NCBI GenBank assembly: GCA_015680685.1
Contig: MNCI01022239.1
Coordinates: forward strand, 1-64,000
DNA from: Gnetum montanum
Lineage: Eukaryota; Streptophyta; Gnetopsida; Gnetales; Gnetaceae
DNA length: 64,000 nucleotides
Reading direction: 5' to 3'
Of this stretch, positions 1 to 9,300 are shown piece after piece (positions within the stretch are counted from its first letter, which is position 1; every line of letters begins with the position of its first letter). The notes beneath the pieces are model-generated. The model had not been told where the DNA came from and ran no database searches. It saw nothing but the letters and a program-made list of their open reading frames with translations. Position numbers and translations under genes: made by a program.

Positions 1-505
1 CCGATGCAACCTTGGTTACCAAATGCTAATTGTTGCTAGGATCACAAAGCATAACGCACGTGCTCGAAGCGGTCGTACTGAGGCACTTAACTAGGAGAGA
101 AGGGTTGAGAGAGATTTAATGAACTAAGAAAGAGATTAAATGATAAACAGTAAATAACAATAAATAAAATCCTAATTAGCCTATTCCATGCACTACAAGG
201 TTTATCCAAGAAGTTCGTCTTTATTGCTATACACAAACTTGTGTTTAGGTACAATATTTGCTCAAATAAAGATCCGTTCACTTTGGAGCTCCTACTGCGG
301 GCACATGGAAAATATTCTATCTCTGGAGGGATCAAACTACTAGAGTTTCGCTACAGTCTAAGCCTAGGATGAGAAACAAGGGAGAGCTGCCTCTTATTTA
401 TAGATATGACGGCACATTGCGATATCGCGTACGCGATATCGCAGGGGAAGATGCGATATCGTGGCGGATGCGATATCGTAGCCCATGCGATATCGTGTCC
501 CATCA
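1..505 (-). mobile_element. Partial Athila-like LTR, minus orientation
   Basis: This is the promoter-side part of an LTR of the same ~840 bp family found complete at 15889-16731 and 47093-47935. It shares the block around 205-300 (reverse complement of the AATAAAGA/GATAAACCTTG region), a minus-strand TATA box at 395-403 (CTATAAATA), and the terminal TGATG at 501-505 read on minus. The window starts about 310 bp into the LTR, so its other end is not visible. On its right it abuts a plus-oriented fragment of the same family, which suggests one copy inserted into another. Confidence 0.75.
419..497. repeat. Array of GATATC palindromes upstream of the LTR TATA box
   Basis: Five copies of a GCGATATCG(C/T) palindrome occur within 80 bp. 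The first two form a perfect 24-bp palindrome at 419-442, with two GCGATATCGC units joined by GTAC. The array lies immediately upstream, on the minus strand, of the TATA box at 395-403. The same array in a CpG-decayed form is at 33427-33498. Confidence 0.9.
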
Positions 506-677
506 CCAATGTACATCACAAGTGTAACTGGGAAGACAATGAATGACCTAAAGGTAAGATTCACTTCCTAAAAGGCTTGTGCACTAGAAACTATAAAGTC
601 CATAGAATTCAACCAAATCATGCGTGAATGCTCTGTGATTCGTATGGTTGGGCGTAGGGGTACCTCACCACTCATCA
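506..677 (+). mobile_element. 3' end of an Athila-like LTR, plus orientation
   Basis: The sequence matches the last ~170 bp of the LTRs ending at 19439, 34240 and 37199, including the conserved GGTTGGGCGTAGGGGTACC stretch, and ends in ACTCATCA, the family terminus. The rest of this LTR is missing to the left, where the oppositely oriented copy (1-505) begins. On its right it abuts chromovirus integrase sequence, so the LTR probably inserted into that element. Confidence 0.75.
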
Positions 678-689
678 AAGTGCTTGAAA

Positions 690-1611
690 TGTTAGAAGTT
701 CAAAGGAGGTAAAGGTGTGGATGGACACTATATGCCTTTGCCAATTCCAAAAGGTCCATGGGAAAGTGTGTTAATGAACTTTTAGTGGTATTCCAAAGAT
801 CAAGAATGGGAATGATGCAATTTTTGTTGTTGTGGACAAGTTCTCTAAGATGGCACATTTTATTCCATGCAAGAAGGTAAGTGATGCCTCGTATATTCCA
901 AATTTATTTTTCTAGCATGTTGTGAAGTTGCATGGTATTCCTTTAAATATTATTGGTGATAGAGACTCCAAGTTCACACATGATTTTTGGAGGTCCCTTT
1001 GGAATATTTTAGGAACAAAGTTGAATTTTTCTAGTGCATATCATCCATAATCTAATGGCCAAATGAAGGTGGTGAATAGATGCTTGCTAAACACATTGAG
1101 ATGTTTGTGTGATGGACAACTGAATAGGTGGAAAAACTTGTTGTATCATGTTGAATTTTTGTATAATAATGTGTTTCATGTTCCAATTGGCAAAAGCCCA
1201 TTTAAGATGAATTATGGGTTTTATCCAAAGATGGTGTACACTTTGAAGAGCTTTGATGATGAAGCTCAACTTAGTGTTGATTTTGTGCAAGAAAATGAGA
1301 GATCTCCATGCACAAGTAAAATCAAATCTTAAGAAGAAAGCTGAAGAGAGAGTCCTCAAGAGGAATAGGACAAGTGGAAGCCTAATTTTGTTGTTGGTGG
1401 CTTGGTTTGGATGTACTTGAAGAAGAAGTGGATGAGAGGTGTTAACTTCTCCAAATTAAAGGCTAAAAAGATGGGGCCTTTTAAAATCAAGGCTAAAATT
1501 AATGATAGTTCTTTTGAGATTAATTTACCAAATGATGTTGTTATGTCTTTTGTGCTTAATGTTTCAAATCTTGTGCACTACCATGGACCATATGATGAGG
1601 AGACCATATAA
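690..1611 (+). pseudogene. Ty3/gypsy chromovirus integrase remnant
   Basis: Broken frames on the plus strand follow a plant chromovirus integrase from the core to the C-terminal domain. About 741-1330 gives, in order, a PWESV-like start of the core, [15 protein letters not shown], an LHGIP block, DRDSKFTHDFW (second catalytic Asp region), a YHP-SNGQ block and the YNN...GKSPF segment. About 1402-1611 gives the C-terminal GPFKI module with LVHYHGPYDEE. Stops and frame changes, for example near 915, 1050 and 1330, show it is dead. RT and gag are not present here; they were lost or lie outside the window. Confidence 0.85.
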
Positions 1612-1859
1612 GGGAGCATCAATGAGTTAAAGGGTGTTGCTAATAGTCCAAGCCTTTAATGAAGAAGAAGGCAATTGTAATCAAATAAAGGGAAGCTTCT
1701 AACACTTAGGGAGTCAAGAGACATGAATATTTAATCCATTAGGAGGATCTGCAAATGATGTTGAATGGGTCCATGAGATTGAACCTCTTGAGTGGGGGAT
1801 CACTTATATCCTACTCCCTTATTCACATTAGCTCACTTTTTGAAGGGTGGTAGAGTTGG
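1612..1859 (+). other. Noncoding spacer between integrase and LTR, with polypurine tract
   Basis: No coding potential was seen. The last bases (about 1843-1859, GAAGGGTGGTAGAGTTGG) are purine-rich and sit directly before a TG, as expected for the polypurine tract that primes plus-strand synthesis of a 3' LTR. Confidence 0.5.
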
Positions 1860-2942
1860 TGTAGGAACATCTCTTCTAATTTCCTTGTACTTTTCCTAGA
1901 AGTTATTTTTGTAGGTTTCATGCTTGCAAAAGACCTAGACAAGTATGTCCTATTTTTGTGTGTTTTCTTGGGTTGATTTTTATGATGAAGATTCTTAGAT
2001 GTTTTGGCATGTTTGAAGGTGTTTTGGCATATTTTGATGAGTTTAGAAGGTTCTAGGATCTATGACGACTTGTTGGGAGGCATCCGGAGGCTCTCAGCAT
2101 CAAAACAAGCATTGTTATTTTTGGCACCTTTAGGATAGACATCTCCTTTGAAAGATAGACATCTTCCCTAAAGTGTAGATATCCCAAATCCAAAGGAAAC
2201 ATCTATCAAAGACAATAGATGTCTCTCGAGAGAGTAGGGCTTTCATAGCAGATGTCTACATGAAACCAAAGACATCTATGTTAGTGAGTAAAAAAAAAAA
2301 AAAAAACCAATGTGGTGTTTTGATTGGGAAACATTCGAAAGACTCCAAATTCTTGTGGAAAACATCTAGGAAGGAAAATAAAAATCTTTCTAGGGTTTTG
2401 GATCTCTATGATTATATATGCATTCATCCATGAGAAAGGAGGAGAGCTAGTATGCAAGAAGAAAGCTTGTATGCAACAAAAGTAAGAGAAAATGCTCTTG
2501 AGTGTGGAGAGCTAGACAAGAGAGAGTGGGTGAGCACATTGGGCAAGTGCAATTGGTGATTGCAACTCCAACATTAGTTTGTGGTTTTGATCTATGTGTT
2601 ATATTCTCTTGCATCCTATTTATGAGTTGAGATCTTAGTTTGGGTTGTGGGAGAGATTTCTATTGGTTATGTCTTGCATTAAGAATAGCCATTGTATGGT
2701 TGTAGAGCCTCATGTTATATAATATCATTTGAGTATGATAGGCTTTTTAATGCTTGTGGGTTTTGTGAACCTTGTTGTAATCTTCTAATAATTTAATTAA
2801 AGATAGCTAGTTTTCTTATTTTCTAGCAAATAAATTTGTCTTTGCGTAATATCTAGATTTAGTGTGCTAAAGGTGATTTATTTATGGAGTGAACCTACTC
2901 CATTTCTTTTGTTACCCCAGTGACTAAGAGAAATACACTACA
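1860..2942 (+). mobile_element. Probable 3' LTR of the chromovirus
   Basis: The segment begins TGTAG after a polypurine tract downstream of the integrase remnant and may end CTACA at 2942, giving matching 5-bp inverted termini and a length of about 1.08 kb. It has a TATA-like run at 2411-2420, a poly-A run at 2288-2306, and an inverted-repeat cluster at 2144-2281. The right end is tentative because no second LTR copy is available and the flank is decayed LINE sequence. Confidence 0.5.
2144..2281. repeat. AGACATCT / AGATGTCT inverted-repeat cluster in LTR U3
   Basis: Copies of AGACATCT (or ACATCT) and its reverse complement AGATGTCT recur about seven times in 140 bp, some separated by a CTCGAGAG-like palindrome near 2232. 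The cluster lies about 130 bp upstream of the TATA-like run at 2411-2420. It resembles in position, but not in sequence, the palindrome arrays of the other LTR families in the window. Confidence 0.75.
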
Positions 2943-2999
2943 TAGATACTAATTTTAAAATTTTTATTGTTACAAGGTATGTTTGTTTAAGAAATAATT

Positions 3000-5480
3000 C
3001 TTATTATTAGTTTGTTTACTTTTAAAATTATTAATATACTTCTAGAATCTCCTCATCATTACCTAAAATTTACTATTCTTGCTTTATTCATTATATTCAT
3101 TACAAGAAGTGTAGAACTTGTCATATCACAAAAGAAAACAAGAGTGGATAATATGTTGGTCAACAATGACAATGAGGTAGATTTGAATAATGTTCTTTTA
3201 TCTACAACTACATAGGTGCAGATTAAGAAGTCTGCTTGTAGAAAACCTTGGTTTGATGTGGACTATTTGATAGCTTGTAAAGTTGTTATAGCTTCACATT
3301 TTGATGTTTTAATGCTGAAGAATTATAGAAAGCATATTCATTTTTTATAAAAGGAAGTTCATTATAGAAGAGTAGGAAAGAATGATTTGTGAGCTTCACT
3401 TAAATCCAAAGAGCTTTTAAATTTTATTTTAAGACAGATAGTAATATGGTTAAGATTTTTCCTTATCTTCTATTCAAACTTTCTTCAATGATCTTTTTAG
3501 TTAAGAGGCTCCTTCGACTATGCAAGATAACTCTAGGGTTCTTGAGCTATCCCTTAATGATGTTTTTGCAAGGATTCAAAGATTATATTTTGGGAAAGAT
3601 GTTGATGTTAATGGATTATATGCAAAGCTTCTTAAATGGGGTGGTCCATTGGTGTGGAAATTAGCTTGTAATCTTCTTAATAAAAGGCTTCAAGAAAGGG
3701 GATAGGATTAATCTTAATAATTATTGATTGATTGCAATCAATTCAATTTTCACTAAGATTTTGGGTACTATTTTGGAAAATAACTTAGTTCATGAGCAGA
3801 AATCTAAGGTCTTCATGCTTAGTCATAAGTAGGCTTTAGGAGGAATCATTCTCTGATAGACCATTTTATAACTTTGTGTTATTGTATAGAGAAAGAAAAA
3901 AAGCCTAACCATACAACTTTTATTTGTTTTGTTGATTTCTCCAAGGCTTATTATTTTATTGCTTGAGATAAACTTTAGAAGAGACTGGATAGCATTAATG
4001 TTCCACAAGATCTTCTTTTCACTACTAAAAGTATCTATGAGGTGGTTAACATTCTTATTGAAGATAATCTTATTGGAAAAGGAACAATTATCAACAACTC
4101 AATTAGAATTAAACAAGTTTATCCTTTGCCCCCTACCTTTGTTGGCATATCTATAGATAAATTGGAGGAATGGATGCAAAATGCCTCTAATCATGGTATG
4201 TTGGTGAATGGATTATTTTTGAACATGCTTCCCTTTGCAAATGATGTAGCCTTGATTGCAAAATCAACTATAGGATTAAATTATATGCTTCAAATTATTC
4301 ATGACTATTGTAATCATTCAAGTATGAAAGTTAATATTGCTAAGACTAAAATTCTAGTTTGGGATATAGAAACAGATATTACAGTTTTTCCTTAGATTAA
4401 AAAGGCTTGATATATGTGAATCTTATAACTATTTGGGATTTGAATTTGCAAGTAATTATAGTTGAAATATCCTAATTGCTCAAAGGGTTTCAAGTGGCAT
4501 GTGAGCTCTATTTGCTCTAAGAAATAATTATAGTAGGAAATAAATTTTGGCATGGGAGATCAGACAGAAACCTTTTTGCAATCTTGTCCAACTTGTATTA
4601 TTATATGGATGTGTTGCTTGACACATAATTGAAAAAAATTAGAGCATGTTCAAAAATAGTTTCTTATATGTAAATTTCAAGTGAAAATGCAAGACTTCTT
4701 ATGATATCTTACTTTTAGAAGCAAATTTGCTTCCTCTTGAAATTGAAGCCCTTTGTCAATTTATTACTTATACTTAGAAGTTAAGTCACATGGATGAAGT
4801 TAGTTATGCTAAGAAGAAAATGAATGTTGCACAAGAAAATGGATGGTTGCATCAAGGAAAATTATGGCNCTGCACAAGAAAATGGATGGTTGCATCAAGG
4901 AAAATTATGGCTTTAGTCATGGAATATTGCTATAGAGGATCTTCCTTTAAATAAAAGGCTTTTTTGAAAAACTATTAAAAAAAAGTCTTGGCTAAAGTTT
5001 GGTTGAACATGTTAGAGAAAATACACTTTTATTTACATTTTGTTAAAGGAGGTTTGTTATCTAGTACTCAACACTATTTATTCTCAACTATTCCTATTCA
5101 TTTAAGGAATCAAATTGCTAGAGCAAGAATGAATTCTCATCATTTCCTTATTAAGACAAGTTGTTGGATCAATTTACCAAGAGAAGAGGGTATTTGCAAA
5201 CTATGCAAACTATGCAAACAAGCATAGAAGACGATGAACATATTTTCTTATTTTGCCCATCTTTGGCTCACATTTGATTGAATTATACTATTAAATATAA
5301 TTTGTTGATTGCTTGCTTTCAAATTGACCCTACCTCTTGGGGCATTACATCAAAGATGTTTTTAAGTTTTTTAAAAACTATACACGAAGGCATTGTAATG
5401 GTGGAACAAATCTTGTGTGATTTCTTAAATGCAATAAAAATTTCCAATTTCAAGTTTCTTTTCATGCACTCGTTTAAATT
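3000..5480 (+). pseudogene. LINE (non-LTR retrotransposon) reverse transcriptase remnant
   Basis: Plus-strand fragments follow a plant L1-type ORF2 from the linker through the RT to the C-terminal zinc knuckle. About 3225-3420 is linker (KKSACRKPWFD). About 3705-3900 has the NYRLIAINSIFTKILGTIL block, 3925-4010 FVDFSKAY, and 4040-4395 the palm with KQVYPLPPT and FANDVALIAKS, where the usual ADD catalytic pair reads AND. Near 5165-5265 lie IPREE-like and C..C residues of the C-terminal Cys-rich motif. Many stops and frameshifts are present. No endonuclease domain or poly-A tail was recognised. A single N with an exact duplication interrupts it at 4828-4911. Confidence 0.85.
4828..4911. other. 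Assembly join: single N flanked by an exact 41-bp duplication
   Basis: Bases 4828-4868 are repeated exactly at 4871-4911, separated by one N (4869) and one C. The identical construction at 36580 points to an unmerged contig overlap rather than a biological repeat. Confidence 0.85.
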
Positions 5481-6307
5481 ACTATTACGTAACATCTTGC
5501 TAGGGGCGCTACACACAGAAAGAGGGATCTTATATTACATGCATCCAGTTTCTGTCATCAAAAGACACAAGAACTTGGAGAATCGCAAAGACCGTACCTG
5601 GAACTTTGCGGAAGACTGGGAGCACATCTAAAATATTTCCTTCGTTGTACGCTTCGTATTAAAGCAAAGCAGCTGTCCATGCGCTCGCTGCCAGGGAAGG
5701 ATATTCAGTCGTGTCTGTGACGTCGTCACGGCGTGTATGTCGGTGCGGGCTACCATTTTTTCGTATCGATTATCTCGCAAGGAAGGCAGCAAAATTTGAA
5801 ATTTTTGGTTGGACGTTTTCAGACATTGGAATATGCCATGCAAGCCATATTGCCAACCCTGTAAGCAATAATCGGAGACAATATGGCCCGTCGGCAAGTC
5901 AAAAAAAAATTTGACAAGAAGAAGAAGTGGAAGCGTCCAAGCGCCCGCACATTGAGAAAACGGCGAGGCTCATCCCGCCTTGCATTGGCTGCATATCAAG
6001 TCCAGAAAGTTGGTAGGGCTGTGGACGAAGCGCAACCACAAAAAATGAGAGGATGAAATAACACGCGCTGCATGCAGCATCGTGTGGACCCGGCCCTCCT
6101 CCGCCAGTCAGCGCAGCGTCACCAATCAACCGTCGGCGCCTCAGTCCATGTCGCCTTCGTCCGCTAAACCCGCGAACACTCTCTGAATTTTAAAACTTAT
6201 TTATTTATCTTGGCTGGCAGCGACCCTACCACGTGACTTCACTTTCGTTGCAAAAATGACAGGACCACAGCCAGAGTTAAAAAAAACAAAACACCAAACA
6301 AAATTGG
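5481..6307 (+). promoter_or_regulatory. 5' flank of the U-box kinase gene, with G-box
   Basis: Composition changes here from AT-rich repeat to a more GC- and CpG-rich sequence, as expected of gene-proximal DNA. A G-box core CACGTG is at 6230-6235, about 75 bp upstream of the chosen start codon. No convincing TATA box was seen between the G-box and the ATG. Open frames in this stretch resemble nothing and look fortuitous. Confidence 0.4.
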
Positions 6308-9300
6308 ATGCCATTCGACCACTCAATTGTTGGCGAAACACAAGGTCGGCGAAGATCAGAGTCGGTGCAGACTGCAGAGGGGCTCGCTTTTTGTTTGATT
6401 GATTTGGCCTTCCATTATCCTGTTGCAGAAAGCTTTGATCCATTCCATCCAAAGCTGGAGGACATTCAGATTCCTTTGGCCAGCGGTAGCAGGGAACGCC
6501 GTGGAGATGAGGAAAAGGAGGAAGAAAGCAACAAAGTGTACGTGGCCGTGGGAAGAGACAAGCGAGAGAGCCTGCGCGCCCTAAAATGGGCTCTAGCCAA
6601 GCTCGCTGGCAACCCCAATGTCCACCTGCTGCTTCTGCACATAGAATTGCCCCTGCGTTTCATTCCAACGCCCGGTAACGCCAGCGTTGTATAGCGTGAA
6701 TCTTGGCTGTTCGTCTTTTTCTCTTTCTGCTTGCACGGTCACGCGTGGTTGCGTTCCTTGCTCACTGTGCGCAAATGTATTACAGTCGGCCGAATTCCGG
6801 TGGAACGCGTTCGCGAGAGCATGTGCCAGGCCCACAGGATCGACCAGAGGATCGCGCTGAGGGAATTCTTCAGAAAATACTTAGCTCTATGCGCCCATGC
6901 AAAGGTGCAAGTTTATCCGCTGCGGCCGTTCCTAGGCTCCTAGATCAATTTCTTTTCTTCTTCTCGTGGTCTAACATTTAGGAATCCTCGGTGTTCTCGC
7001 TGTTCTGTCATCGAATGTTCTCGTTCCTGGCAGGTCAAAGCTTCGGTTGTCCCGGTGGAAAAGCCGGAAGTTGCGAGCGGCTTGGTCAACATTGTTTCCG
7101 AGCTCCGCATCCGCAGGCTAATAGTCGGCAGCACATCCACGGGCCGCATATCTAAGTACTACTACAAATTGAATGAATTATCCGGTCCTTTTGTGGCCGA
7201 ATTATCATGATTTTAGTGGCGTAGTACTACAAATTGAATGAATTATCCGGTGCTTTTGTGGCCGAATTATCATGATTTTAGTGGCGCGAGTTTTGATCCT
7301 TGTTAATTTGTGTGAATCATCTGCGCAGGCGGATGAGGTTTCAAGGTGTCAGCATTACGGAGCATTTGAAGAAATACGCGCCGAGGTGGTGTGATATTGC
7401 GATTGTAAGCGGGAAATCCGTCCAATTTGTGAGCGGCGCAGGATTCCTCCAGTCGATGAAGCGGCCGGTGGTGTGCGATGATGAGGCTGATGCTGTAATT
7501 AGTCCAAGCGGATGCAACACCCCATCTTATTTCTTCCACGGTGTTGCTGCGCGGGATTCGGATGTCAGTACCAGTCTCTCCGTTGCTTCTACTTCTTCGT
7601 CGTCCTCGAACTGCTCGTGCTCCGATGCCGCGTCTGTTCAGATAGACCTCAAGGAGAAGCTCGATCTGTCGGAAATGGAGACCGAAGAACAGCTTTACCG
7701 CAACTCTTCCATTATGTACTTTGACAACCAAAGCATGCCTCGTGGTGATCATAACGACAACGACAAGATTCCGGGCCAAGAGCAGGTGTCCTTCAGCGTA
7801 AGTCGATTATGCAATATCACGGTTCGTAAGTTGCTGCAGCTTTGCGTACTTCATGTGGAATGCACTAAGTCACTAACAATTTACACTGCAACGCAACTAC
7901 AGAGTTTGCGAGTCCAGGTTAGTGACAGCCGTTACACGAACGCGTTACGGGAAGCTGAGGAAGCCAAAATATGCTTCGCTGAGGAAAAAGAGAGACGACT
8001 GAGAGCAGAATTAGAGGCTCGAGGGTACAAACAGAAGGTAAGTTTATTTTCGATTGCCCAAATCCTATGAACGAAAGTACAGAACTCATATACTTTTATG
8101 TTTTAACATTGAATTCTCCGCACATGAAAGTTAACAGCACTTTTAAAAGTTGAAACCATAAGATTTCGATTGGTTAGCCAAAAATTTGGCATATCATGTT
8201 CTTCTACAGATAAAAAGAGGGAAACTGGAAATTTGAAACCCTAGGTGTTTGATTTGTAGATATTTGAATTTTGAAACACTTAACCAGTTTCCCACAAGAA
8301 CACAAACTTTTCTATGATCACTGGATCCAAGAAAAGTTTTTTATTCCTAAGAGAATATTTAGTTCTCAGCCATTTGAAGCTTCATGTATGATGATATTCG
8401 TTTTGAGCTTGAGAACGAACATGCAGAGATTCAAGATTAAACACTAACCGTGAATGAGAATTAGTAACTAGTTTTACATAGAAGCTTGTTTTGTCCAGAC
8501 CAAGGAATGGAAGAGGAAAGCCAAAGATAACACCTCGCTCTTGCTGTTGACTAAGGAACTTTTGGACAACTCGAAGAGGCAGATAGATGAGCGGGATAAA
8601 ACCGTGCAAGCGTTGCAATGTCACCTGAACGAGTCACTAAGCCGTTTGAAAACTGTGACGGAAGCTCTCGACGAAGAAAGATTAAAGAACTGCGCTTTGA
8701 TCGAGCAAAAAGATATAATAATCCATCAGAGAAACGACGCAATTAAACGTCTGAACGATTTGCTCCAAGCCAGGCCGCGATCTGAAGTTCCTTCCCTACC
8801 TTTGATTTGGTCCCCGGACGTGAACGTGCAAGCATATAGCTTCGAGGAAATCAAAGCCGCGACCTGTAACTTCTCGGAACATTTCAAGCTCGGCGAGGGC
8901 ACGTACAAGGGCGAAATAAAGGAAAAGACCGTGGCCATCAAATTGGTCAACATCGACAGCTTGGAATGCCTGCGGCAACTCCAGAACGAGGTCCGTTCTT
9001 CGGTTCACATTTCATATTTGCATGAGATTTCTTGTTGCATCTCATGTTTTTACCTCGTTTTTGTTTGCACATACATTAATGGTGCATGCTTGCTTCTTGC
9101 GAAATTTCCTGTGCATGCTTGCTTCTTGAAATTTCCTCTGCGGCATCTTAAGTTTGATTCTTGCGTCTCATAAAGTTTCTTCAGTCACACTCTGCGAAAG
9201 TTACATTTCCGATTCCGTTGAAAATTCCGTCGAAATACCGTGAGAACATGGTAAGTTTGATTCTTGCGTCTCATAAAAGTTTCTTCAGTCACACTCTGCG

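Noticed and set aside
419-497. CRISPR-like array
   Set aside because: The repeats are short palindromes with irregular 8-12 bp spacing in a plant LTR promoter; there are no spacers of uniform length.
5278-5631. 117-codon open frame as a possible small gene
   Set aside because: It runs from LINE remnant into gene-flanking DNA, has no recognisable motif and no codon pattern matching the real exons.
7303-7779. 158-codon minus-strand open frame
   Set aside because: Antisense of exon 4, which is required in phase for the U-box kinase protein.
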